Shown here: piece after piece, positions 35,294 through 47,900 of the stretch
Numbering within the stretch: the first letter of the stretch is position 1
How the letters are laid out: each line of letters opens with the position of its first letter
Assembly (NCBI GenBank): GCA_035610835.1
Contig: CM069445.1
Span: 80,983,786 to 81,047,785, forward strand
From: Ophiura sarsii
Taxonomy: Eukaryota; Echinodermata; Ophiuroidea; Amphilepidida; Ophiuridae
DNA: 64,000 nucleotides
Direction of reading: 5' to 3'
Made by a program: the position numbers and the translations under genes
Notes under the pieces: generated by a model
Database searches by the model: none
What the model was told of the DNA's origin: nothing
What the model saw: the letters and a program-made list of their open reading frames with translations, nothing else

Positions 35294-35517
35294 TTTCGCG
35301 GGAAAAGGCAGAAAAACAAGCACAAAATCCATAGAGATCAAGGTTGTTTTGCTTTTCATATTTACACACTAAAAGCATTCTATATTTTGGGTTTCTAGAA
35401 TGAAGATTCTTAAAATAGTCCACAAATTTTAATGTAAGAAGGTTTATAGAGTTTATTTTTAAGAACAATTTATCCGGAAAAACAACATTTTGAATCTGAA
35501 ATTCGCGCCTGACGTCG
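35294..35517. promoter_or_regulatory. E2F-like sites and CRE-like site upstream of ATAD2
   Basis: TTTCGCGGGAAA at 35294-35305 is close to the palindromic E2F consensus. TTCGCGCC at about 35502-35509 is a second E2F-like site, immediately followed by TGACGTCG (CRE/ATF-like). They lie about 560 and 340 bases upstream of the ATAD2 ATG. Mammalian ATAD2 is a known E2F target. That these sites work here is inference. Confidence 0.5.
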
Positions 35518-35851
35518 TCGGCAACAGGTCAGCTTTGACCACGTCACAAATAGGGTGAAACCAATATTAAACCGCCGCATATGCTTTATTTCTTTGAACA
35601 ATTATTTCAAATGTCCGGAGTACAATTATGTATAATATTAAACTATTTTCTAATATATACAATGAAATAAAGGAATGAATAATCAAATAGTGAACATTTG
35701 ACGATAAATATTCGTTGTTTTATTATGGTAAGCGGAGAGTTAAACCAGGGACGATAGAAGTAAACCGGTCCGGGTCAATCACCAAGATTGGTATGGATTG
35801 AGTCTGTGTTTGCGCCTTTTAGATCAGGTTTACAAGCCCAAATATCTGAAA

Positions 35852-35947
35852 ATGGTGAATACTCGAAATAGATCTGCTGCCGATGAGAGCCCTGAAGAAC
35901 AATTTGTCTCACTGAGGGGGAAGGGCAACAAAGGTGATCCTCTAGAG
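35852..35947 (+). CDS. ATAD2: ATAD2 exon 1 (start codon)
   Basis: ATG at 35852 opens 32 codons, [18 protein letters not shown] onward, and ends in phase 0 at CTAGAG|GTAAGA. The MVNTR start resembles the ATAD2B N-terminus, which favours this ATG. The next exon is 4.7 kb away across an intron filled by transposons. Confidence 0.8.
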
Positions 35948-38900
35948 GTAAGAAATGAAACAGATTTTTTTTATTGACAACTGGAAACTGCAAAATTTTG
36001 CATTGTTCTACATTTGCATATAATATATCACTTTTTCCTTCATGATGTTTACAACATTTATTGCATTATACCACTAGCCTACTATCACGTAGTAAGTAAT
36101 TTAAGGGCATGGCCTTTCAATTGATTAAAATATGGATGCATTTTCCAGCAGGAAGTGTCAAAACATTATTAATTGAATCGTGAAAATATAGTGAGACGGA
36201 TGAGACTGAGAGGATTGTTCAATTATTGGGTTTGTAATAAGCCATTTCGCAATCTCAAAAAATTACAACCGCAGTAACCTTCAAATCACATGGTAAAGGG
36301 TGATGCCCGGGGTTCAGTGAACATACCAATAATCAGCGTCCTAAAAAATCGTTGAAAAGGGTCCAGATTTACCACACGACGTCGTCGACGTCTTTCTGAA
36401 AAAGGGTACTTTTTTTAGGGGGCATCGCACTTTAGGGTATCCATTACAGCAAGCGTGTGCAACCTGCGGCCCGCGGGCCACATGCGGCCCGCCGACCTCT
36501 AATCTGCGGCCCGCGAAGCAATCCTAAAATTCCAAATGATGCGGCCCGTTTTAAACAGAACTCCCTAGTTTTACACAAATGGCGAATTGATTTGGTAGTG
36601 TGCTCCCTTTAGGGTGACGCGCTGCATTAAGTAAATATATACCAAGGTGTGATTGCGTGATAAAATTCTTGGTTAAAATGGCGCTTGCAGCAGCTAAAGC
36701 GAGTAAAAAGAGGAAATTACACGAAGAGAAGCGGGTATTCCATGAGTAATGGACTTCCCCTCTCCCTATTATTACTCCTCCTCCGGACGTGTTTTGGAAT
36801 GTTTGACAATCGCTGCGGCCCGTGAATAGATCTCAAAATCGCAATGCGGCCCGTGTGGTAGAAAAGGTTGCACATGCTTGCATTACAGCATCGAGGTATC
36901 GACGTTTAGGAGTCTAATTGTTGTATGTGTGACTTTTCAATAAACATGCAAAATGTTGAAAAAAATCTTCAATATTTCCCTACTTTATCCCATGCATAAT
37001 CTGTATGGATGTCACATGATTATGAATTAAGATTATTTTGAGCATTACTATATTACGCCATTTAGGGGTGCATTATTAAGTGTTGGTAATGCCGTTTAGG
37101 GTAGGGTTTGTATGTGGTACGCCCTTTAGGGGTATCAAAATAGTGTTCTGGTTTATGCCATTTAGGGTCCATTTCAGAGGTGCTTGGACGCGCATGTGTA
37201 CCCGCTTGGTATATTCACTGACCCCCCCACGGGGGGTGATGGTTTCTGCGGACAAACCCGAGAGCCCTTGGCTTTGGCAGTGATTTTGTTGATGTGATTT
37301 GTCCATTTAAGATCGCTAGAGAGTTCAACACCCAAGAAGTATACACGTAATGTGAATGTGTTTCTTGTAAGGTTGAATTGCCAAGTGTGTATGTATGTTG
37401 TTTAGGTGTCTTTGAGTGAGTGACCTTGGCCTTGGGTACATGTCGGGATTAAATTTGAGCTGCCAGTTATCTTACCAATGTGTAAGTGTATGTAGGTCAT
37501 GTTGTAATGTGTCTGCGTCTTGGTGGTTGGTGATTGTGTGGTACATGACACAGTCATCTGCAAAAAGCCTGACCTCAGGAGTTTATGTTTAGAGGAAGGT
37601 CATTGTTGTAGAGCAAGAAGAGTAAAGGGCCCTAAAACTGCCTTGAGGCACGCCCGACTAAACTTTAACCAAATCTGATTGCTCTCCATCAATCACCACC
37701 CTCAGTGTGCATGTTGTGAGGAATTCTGAGATCCATGAGTGTAGATGTCCTGTGATGCCATATTTGCGGTGCTTGTAAAGGAGTCTGTTGTGAGGGACCG
37801 AATCAAATGCTTTTGAAAAGTCCATAATTATGATGTCTGTTTGTTTGTGTTTGTCTAGTGAGTGTGCTAGGTCATGTACTGTTTGTAATAGTTGTGTTTC
37901 GCACCAATGATTTGCTTGAAAACCATGTTGCTTGTCAGTCAATATTTTATGTCTGTCTAAGTGTTTCATGATGTTACTGTACACGTATTATGTGTTCAAG
38001 CATGTAATGGATCATTGTATAAGGGACACAGGTCTGTTATTTGAAGGTGTCGATTTGTCCCCTTTTTTGTATATTGGTGATATAATTATTTGCAGTGAGC
38101 CAGTCCTGCGGTAGGGATCCTGTGTGTATTAACATGTTGAATAATAAAGTCAGTGCCGGTGCTAGTTCGTCAGCTGCCATCTTGAGGATCTGGCCGGGTA
38201 TTTCGTCAGGTCCAGTAGCTTTATTTGTTTGCAGTTTGAGAAGTTTAACCACTCCTTCTGCATAGTCCGGACGGCACGCTTTATACAGGGTGGGACTTCA
38301 GAAATCAAAAAATCAACAAAAGGGTGGGGGTCAGAATATTTCTGATATAAAGGGTGTAGTTGTATAAAGCGTGGAGATAAAATAAAAAGGGTGGCGGTTT
38401 CTCAGCGATCATCAAAATAATCAAAATACCGACCTTGTCGACTCGCTAGCGCTAGTTATATCATAAATATGTATCCAAGACCAAAGATATACTTCGATTC
38501 GAAATTAAAAAGTCGCCATCTTTAAATTGGTTTGTTGTTATATAGCGCCATCTATTGTTGAAATCGTGACATTTTTTCAAAACGGAAACTCGCCGGGAGC
38601 TACGAAAAACAAAACGGGTCCCGGGATGTTTCTGTCACTTTGTCCTTTCTTCCAATGAGTGCCTTTTCAAATTTGAATGCACAAAATGATCAAAATGTCC
38701 CCTTTTCGGTATAAAGGGTGGGGGTTGAACATTCCCAAATAAAAAGGGTGGCTCTGTTAAAAGGATGGGGCAAAAATAAAAAGGGTGGGGGTCTGACCCC
38801 TGTCCGGACAGTGTTCTGTATTAACGGTGATGTCAGGCATTGAAGGCCATGTTTTAGTGTCGTCATCTTTCATCTTGGACATTGGCTCTTCCTTTGTAAA

Positions 38901-41900
38901 TACTGACTCAAACTGACGGTTTCTGCTTTGGCTTTGCTGTACTTAGTGTACTGACTTAAGTTGACCATTCTCTCTGAGGCTCTGGATGCCGCTGGGTTCT
39001 GATTTCATCTTCTTGACGAACCCCCAGAATTGCTTATGGGTTCCAAGGTAAGTGTTACGGATGTGTTCGAAGTATGACCTTTTAGTTGCTTTTTGTACCT
39101 CTTTCCTAACTTTGGTGAACTTTTCCCCGTCACTATCCTTCTTGGATTTCCTTGCTCTGTTGAAAGCCCGTTGCTTTCTGCGTAGGCCGCTTCTATGGTC
39201 CTTGTAATCCATGGCGACTGATGCCTTTTTTTGACAACTTTAGTTGGGATGTTAACTTTCATAGTCTCGTTAATTCTCTGTTTGATTTCCTTCCATATTT
39301 GGTCAGTGTTATATGTTGAGTTGTCTCTGTTGACTATGGTGTCGCTAAGGCATTTCATGTCAGCTTTGATGTCAATATCGGCCTGGTCAGCGTTCAATTT
39401 CCAGCATTTTTTGTGTGTAGCAAAAAGTGTGATGCACTATTAGTTTTGTGTAGCAATTCACAAATTTTGTATAGCCCTTTTTTTTCTAGTTATAGGTTTG
39501 GCTTTGATGGAACGTGATCAAATATCAAGTAGGGAATCTTCTTGCAACGCACTTTTAGCTACACATTTGTGCAATTGAATAGCAATACTTCAAAAGTGCG
39601 GAGCATTTCGCGATGCGTCACCGGTTATCATGAACGCTGGGCCTGGTATTGGTAGATGATCCTAGGTTTGGACGTGGTCCTTCATGGTGAAGATGACGTG
39701 TCTATCATGGGAATCCCATCATGATCACCAATACCTGCTACAGTTGTGGATTGCAAGACTTGGGCAGGATTTGAAGTGAAGAACAGATCCAAGATATTGT
39801 TGAGTCTTGTTGGCTCCTTGACCACCTACTCAAGTGAGAAATGTTTCACTAGCTCCAGTAGTTTGTTTGCTACTCTTGGATATTTGCATCCTGGTTTTAA
39901 GGAGAGAGGAGTGTCCCAGTCTATATCTGGAAGATTGAAGTCTCCACCGCAAATTGAAGTTTTCTTGTATGCCTTTGCTTTGTTTAGTGATGACATCAAT
40001 TCCTCCAGGTATTTGAGACTTTTCTCATTTGGACATTGATAAAAAGCTCCTATGAGCATGTTCTTCCAGCCTTTGATCTGTATATTGACCCATGTTGATT
40101 CGTTGCTTACATTCATCTCAACTTGGTGAGTTCCGAGGAGATCGTTACGTAGGGCTATGAAGACACCTCCTCCTCCGTTGCCGGATTCACGTAAAGTTGT
40201 CTGGGAAAACTTCACTATTCTGTATTGTTCCATCCAGCCATGATTCTGTGTCGATGGCTATGTGCGGTTGATGTGTATCATTATCAATACAAGTAGCAAG
40301 GGATTCCTTCTTCAATCTTAGACCCTGGCAGTTAATGGCAAACGTTCAAAGTGGCCCACGGTGTTGTTTTGTTTTGTTGTCTTTTTTGTTTGTATGCTTT
40401 GGTGAGGAGAAATGTATGGGAGCGAAGTCGTCACCAGTTTCTACGGAGCGAAGACTACTAAAGCTGTTTGTCAGCTCTACAGGGTGGCTATTGGACAGGC
40501 TGAGGTTGGAGTAGTTTGGGACTCCACAGGTGTGACAGATCCACATATAGCCCGAATTATCAAGCTCATTATAGGTAGCAGTGCTCATACTCATGCATTC
40601 AGTGTGATACCAACCCATACAATTATCGTGTTAACATTTCTGTTCTGTCAGCAGGATCTTGAAGATGAGAGTAGTGATGAGGAAGTCACACCAAAAGGCA
40701 AGAGACAGCGAGTAGCCAGTAAGGGACAAGCTTCCCGTAGCCTTGATAGCAGTACCCCAGCCGAGGCTCCACAAAAGTAAGTTACTCAGTCATAGTGTTC
40801 GTAGCCTTGATAGCAGTACCCCAGTCGTGGCTCCACAAAAGTAAGTTACTCAGTCCAGGGATGTAGCTACACTGGTCGGTGCCGGTCGGTAGCAACCGGC
40901 ACTAAGGCTAAACAACCGGCACTCACAGCCATTTTCAGGCAAATTAACCAGCACTTGGATTCAAAAATTGAGCAAATGAACATCAAATATCACAAAAAGG
41001 CTGAAAATGCCAGACCGTGGCGATAAATGTGTGAGATTTTAGCCGGCACTCAAATGTGGCTAGCTACAACCCTGACTCAGTCATAGTGTTTGTAGCCTTG
41101 ATAGCAGTACACCAGCCGAGGCTACACAAAAGTAAGTATGTATCCTGTCACCATGTTTATTTCAAAATTTGAAGACAAATGTTCATATATAGAGTGCTTG
41201 TTGAATATGAAACAGTGAGGCCAAAAGTACTTACTTTTTAGCTTCATATCAATTTGTACCATCTTCTATTTCTTCTGCTGCAATTTTCAGATCTCGAGCA
41301 CGACTCCTTGATGAAACACCAATCACAGCAGCAAGTGCAAGTCCGAGGAGAACGCGGTCCAACAGAAGAAGCGGCAAGAAATTCTACAGTCGCCGTGTGC
41401 CACAAACTATCGAGGATATCAAGGTTGAAGAGGATGATGATGAGCATGACGAGACATATTCAGCCAGCAGAAGCCCCAGAGCAAAAAGACTTCCAAGCCG
41501 GTATAGAGATGGAGATGACGAGGAGGAGGAAGAGGAGGAGACGATGGTGGCAAAGCCAAAAAGAGGAAGAAAGCCAAGGATGAGGCGATATGAGCATGAT
41601 GAAGACAATTTCCAAGTGGCACCCCGTAGAACTAGCAGAGAACGCAAGCTGGTTTATAGCACCATGAACCAAAGCTTAATAGGAAACTGTAGTTATAACA
41701 GTAAGTACTGTAAACTAAGGCTGTGACTTATACCCGGGTACCCGCCCGCTATTCCGGGTACCAAATTGGGTACCCGAATACCCGAAATGTAAAAAAAAAA
41801 AAAAAAAAATTTTTTTTTTTACAATTTTTTTTTTTAGTACAAATGTGTCCCCAAATGACCTCTATTGACCCCATCATGTGTCATTTTTGGGGACAAATTT

Positions 41901-44900
41901 GTACTTTAAAAAAAAAAAAAAAATCTTTTTTTTTCTTCTTTTTTTTTTAGTTTCTATTTTCGGGTACGAAACTACCCGTGCATTCACAGCCTTAGCAGAA
42001 ATATTATCGTGATCATTTGAATTTTTATGTAATTTCGATAGGAGCACATACTCGCAAAAATGCCATGCCGTGAATATTTCCAATCTACCGGAAGGGGGGC
42101 TCATTTTTCTAGTGTTTTTTTTAATCACATATAGCATAGCTTTTTTCCAAAAGTTATATGAGACAGACCTTTTGCTTTCTTTTTTGCCTAAGGAAATACA
42201 GTTTGTCTATGAGGCGACAACCAAGCTATAATATAGTTTAATTTTCCAGTGGTTCATGCATTATGTATTTCTTGTTACAGCTGATCTACTTCTCAGTGGT
42301 GGTGCAGATGTCAGTCCACCTGTTTCATCTTCAAGGAGGAAGAAGAAACAGCAAGAGGAAGAAGACGAAGATGATGATGACGATGACGAAGAGGAAGAGG
42401 AGGATGACAATGCGAGTGTAAGAATTTGTATTCAAGTAAAAAAAAACAATTTAGTTTTACGCTTCCAGGCAAATTGTCTATCAATAAGAGTGAAGTGAGT
42501 AGCTGCTTGAGTACAATCCTCAGAGTGTGGGTTGAATTCAAATTTGATGACAATACCATAACAACAATGCCACAGGAATGAGAGAGTAAAATCACATAAT
42601 AAAACAATATTTCTGTAATTGTTTGAGCCACAAGAAGTTCAATCACACAGTACCATGAAAACAAAAAACTAAATCATGAATGAAGATCTGCAATCTACCT
42701 TACAGGGTGTATCAAAAAAATTAGGACTCTGTTTCATGATGGTGTAATTATTATTATAATCATTGGACCATGACCAATTTAGTCTCAATGTAAAGCCCAA
42801 TTAATTATTATAATATCCTTAAAATATGAGATCAATCCGATGAAAAATAAGAAAAATAGCGTACTTTGTGTAAACCATGTCATTTATTGGTTTGTACAAT
42901 GGGAATTCACACAGTAACAGTTTGTACAATGGGAATTCACACAGTCGAGTAACATGAAAGTGCTCGATTTGTAACTCAATGAACCATCAACAGTGGATTC
43001 GAGAACTGTTTAACAAAACGTTTTTAATTTGCACAGAATATGCATGACTATGATCTGTTTTGCGAATTTTTTTAGACAGTATTGATTTGTGCCAGAATTA
43101 AATAGATTACCAAACTAAACTTTGCTATTGACTGATAGATTATTTACTATGTTGACAATTATTATAACGTATTGAAACGTAAACCATGTTATTTACTGGT
43201 CTGAACATGTAGATCCCATTGTACAAACCAGTAAATGACATGGTTTACGCAAAGTACGCTAGCTTTCTTATTTTGCATCAGATTGATCTTATATTTTCAG
43301 GATATCATGATCATTAATTGGGCTTTACATTGAGACTAAATTGGTCATGGTCCAATGATTATAATAAGAATCACACCGTCATGAAACAGAGTCTAAATTG
43401 TCTATCAATAAGAGTGAAGTGAGTAGCTGCTTGAGTACAATCCTCAGAGTGTGGGTTGAATTCAAATTTGATGACAATACCATAACAACAATGCCACAGG
43501 AATGAGAGAGTAAAATCACATAATAAAACAATATTTCTGTAATTGTTTGAGCCACAAGAAGTTCAATCACACAGTACCATGAAAACAAAAAACTAAATCA
43601 TGAATGAAGATCTGCAATCTACCTTACAGGGTGTATCAAAAAAATTAGGACTCTGTTTCATGATGGTGTAATTATTATTATAATCATTGGACCATGACCA
43701 ATTTAGTCTCAATGTAAAGCCCAATTAATTATTATAATATCCTTAAAATATGAGATCAATCCGATGAAAAATAAGAAAAATAGCGTACTTTGTGTAAACC
43801 ATGTCATTTATTGGTTTGTACAATGGGAATTCACACAGTAACAGTTTGTACAATGGGAATTCACACAGTAACAGTCGAGTAACATGAAAGTGCTCGATTT
43901 GTAACTCAATGAACCATCAACAGTGGATTCGAGAACTGTTTAACAAAACGTTTTTAATTTGCACAGAATATGCATGACTATGATCTGTTTTGCGAATTTT
44001 TTTAGACAGTATTGATTTGTGCCAGAATTAAATAGATTACCAAACTAAACTTTGCTATTGACTGATAGATTATTTACTATGTTGACAATTATTATAACGT
44101 ATTGAAACGTAAACCATGTTATTTACTGGTCTGAACATGTAGATCCCATTGTACAAACCAGTAAATGACATGGTTTACGCAAAGTACGCTAGCTTTCTTA
44201 TTTTGCATCAGATTGATCTTATATTTTCAGGATATCATGATCATTAATTGGGCTTTACATTGAGACTAAATTGGTCATGGTCCAATGATTATAATAAGAA
44301 TCACACCGTCATGAAACAGAGTCCTAATTTTTTTTTGATACACCCTGTATTGACCTTTACCAGGATTTTAACCGGGATCACAATTTTGGAAGAGAAAACA
44401 CCAACTAAAGTGCGGGGAATTAATCCAGCGACTCTTCGCACGTCACCCCACCCACTAAGCCACGACCCTTAGCTACTCGTTCGCGCAGTATACCACGCTC
44501 ACTATATAGGCTCGGTAGATTACGTTATCGGAAATTATGCGATGCACTTGGAGATAGGCTTAGAAGTAGTATTTTTTAGCAGGGAGGGGGGGGGGGGGGG
44601 GGAGGGTAGGGTTAATATAATCGGACACACTTTACCATAATACTTTCCCATTTTATTCTTGCCATATAGCTTTGTAAGTTAGTTGTGATTCTTGATATTT
44701 TGTTTAGGAGAATCTTTGAGAATGGATTCTTTAGTGGGTTCTCACTAAAATGTTGCCCTGTAAATGTTATCAAGATAGTTCTGATTCCTTAACCATTTCT
44801 GCTCATCATATGAAAAGGAGTAAACTGATGGAAATGTTGGCCCATAGATTCTTGAAATGAATTTGGAATTTGACGAAGGTGTATTTATTACTAATAGTAA

Positions 44901-47900
44901 ATAAACTGTACTTAATTTTGTCTAAATAATTCCAGAAAGCTAGTGGTAGTGTTGACGATGGTATGTATTCACGAATCAAAAACCGCCGTATCTCTCAACA
45001 TAAGGCCGAGCTTGAAGCGGAATTAGAAAGACAACAACGGGAACAAGAGCAGGAAGAGGAAGAAGATTCAGATGATTCTGATGATGACAGTGATGATGGT
45101 AGGTTATTATAGCCAATTTAGTCCCATATCATTGCCCAAAATTAGTAGACATGTAATTTGAGTTACTCACAGGCAGTAAAGGTTCTGCTCTAAACTGACC
45201 ATACAGCTAATGCCTAAATCAGACCAAACCAGTGTTAAAAAAACCAAATCCATTTCTTTTCTTCATGTTTTCTCAAAAAATATTAGATTAGGTTAAACAA
45301 AAAATTGTCCCTTCATTAGCGTCTTTACATCATCATCAAGCGATTTGGGCTTATGTTACTCAAAATTATTTTTGTTAGCTTGTCTCAAAAAAGAATGGGT
45401 CAATAAGGTGAATTTTGTGATTTTCTCAAACAAAAAAAACACAAAAAAAAAAAAATCAAAATATTTGGTCAAAATTGAAGCCAAATTTAGATTCTCTGAT
45501 CCATTTCCTTTCCAAAAATGTATACTTTTATATGCATTTGATTAATAGTTCAATAATTACAGCACTCACAAAATTTTAAAAATCAAATCAAAAACTTCCT
45601 TGAGTCCCCCCTTAAATCAAATTAAGGGAAGTGTCAACCCTATTATTTTGATGATCAACTTTTGCTTCTAAGTTTGAGAATATTGAATAAAAGTACATAA
45701 AAGTATACATTTTTAAAAAGGAAATTTGATAAGGAATCCGATGGTGATATCAATGTGATACCAAATAAACTAAATTTTGAGAAATGAACCAAAAAGCGGA
45801 TATTAAGCGGCGCGTCTACTATTACGCGCGGGGAGTTTCAGCGCGCGACGCGTGATCGAACAGCTATCGCAGCATTTGAAAAGCGCGGAACTCCGCTTAA
45901 ATTCCCGCCAAATAACCATGCACCTTTTCCTGACTCAAACTTACCAAAACAACAAATTAAAATCACCCAAAAGAACGGGAAATAATCGCTTACGATTAGT
46001 TACTTATGATGGTAATGATAGAATACATATAAAAGTATTAAATAATAGAGAAATATGAAATTTAATTTTTGAAACAAGTGCCGGGTTGACACTGCCCTTA
46101 ACTACTGTGGCATTGCGACGTGACTCATTAGTCCTGATGGGGGTCACATATCATTCAAGGTCACATTTGAGTGGTTTTACTCATCACAAATGCTTTGAAT
46201 GTATTTATTGCATTCTATTCTACAGATGAGAGTTCCTCTGAAGAAGAAAGTTCTGAAGAAGAAAAAGGAAGGACAAATTACTCCTTGCGTCGTCAGAGAA
46301 GACCACCAGACAGATTTGAAGCTACTATTCATGGTAAAAGCGTGATTGTTATATTTACTTCGATAGGATGTCCTTAACGCTTTCCACACAGCTAATAGTT
46401 TTACCATATTAAAAACAGATTTTTCAGAAACCTTTCCAACTTTCAGAAAGAAAAACAATCTATCTAAAAAATTACTAAACCAATACTAGGCTTGTTTATA
46501 CTTATTTTAATGCATTTCTCATGGTGATTCCTAATATGGTGATGAAATTCAATAATTCGATATTTGTTAAACATTTTGTGAAATGTTGGAATAGTCGTCT
46601 GCAGACAACTGCCTAGTGGAAAGGGTTAAATTTTTGAAAATATATATGAGGATAGGTAATGGCCATTAAATTTGCCAACGATTCAGAGGTTTCTCATTCC
46701 AGTCATGTTATTTGTAATATGATTACGTAGTGGTTGGTACGCTTTGGTCGTGGTTTTTGTGACTTTAATGAAGACACACCATTTCTGTTGGTCTGCAGCC
46801 AGTTGGTAGATCACCTTGATTACCTTGATTTTGGCCGGCCTGGTCTTGGTGTAGACTGGATCCTCATGTCTTCCCTATTTTACACACAGCCCCATTTTTA
46901 AAGATGGCGGCCATATAGAGGGACGCGGGGGACCCAGCCTGGTCTTGGTGCATCCTCTACCTTGCCCTGCATTATGACCTGTACATGCATCAGTTTACCA
47001 GTTCATAATGAATGACCTTAACATATCTCCTTTTCCTTGGCATCTGGTAATATTACCTAACACTTTCCACGCGAAGTCGTCTGCAGACGACTTTCCAAAT
47101 GTTCACAAAATGTTTCAAAGATGTCAAATTTAGTGTATTTCATTGCCATATTTGGAATCACCATGAGAAATGCATTGAAATAAGTACAAACATGCCTAGT
47201 ATTGATTCAGTAATCCTAGGCTTGAGTAATGCCTTGAAAGATGGGAAAGGTTTCTGAAAAATTTGTTTGTATATATGGTAAAACTAATAGCGCTAAGCAA
47301 ATCTCCATTTCACACCAACCTCCTGAAGCACTTTTGCATTGATTTGCCTTGAGTCTTTTTATGGTCTAATTGATTCTAAACATCCTTTGCCAACACAAGC
47401 TTCATTCAATAAGTGGGTACTGGGAATATTATCCCTGATTTTGGAGCTATTGTCAATGGCTAAAACTACAATATCTTGTAAGCAAATAGGCCACATGGAC
47501 GGGAAGCCTTTCAAATCATTATTTGTCAAGTTATTGTGCAGGCATGAGAATTTTCTGTTTTTAAACTGAATTCAGTGTTTTTTCTGGTCCAAATTTCCGC
47601 ACTTTCTTTTCATTTCAGCCTGTTTTAGGCCTTTTTCACGAGGGCCGATCGCCATAGGCACTGTGTCGTCTTATTCGTGATTACTCAACCGCGTAATTGC
47701 TTGTCGCCATTTACATTTTCTGATTTCGACACTAGGTGGCAGCATCCACATAGGTCTCAGATGTGACGTCATCGCCTTCGTAATTGATATTAAAATGAAC
47801 TTTGCACATCAAGAACGATACTTTGGCACTGCGTAATGTTTCTATAATTTAACCGTAATTTAAAAGCAATGACATGTTCCAAACCCGCTCAAAATCGGAG

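Larger units (their letters stand above)
14474..35851. other. Intergenic region, repeat-rich
   Basis: About 21.4 kb between the two genes. No spliced gene is recognised. Named repeats are listed separately. Stretches where I see nothing definable include about 15700-16300, 17900-18900, 21900-22100, 24000-24850, 25100-25650, 28740-29790 and 34600-35200. Open frames in these are short and lack splice or composition support. Confidence 0.5.

Noticed and set aside
41384..41672. Three serine/leucine-rich minus-strand frames
   Set aside because: They are shadows of the Glu/Lys-rich ATAD2 exon 3.
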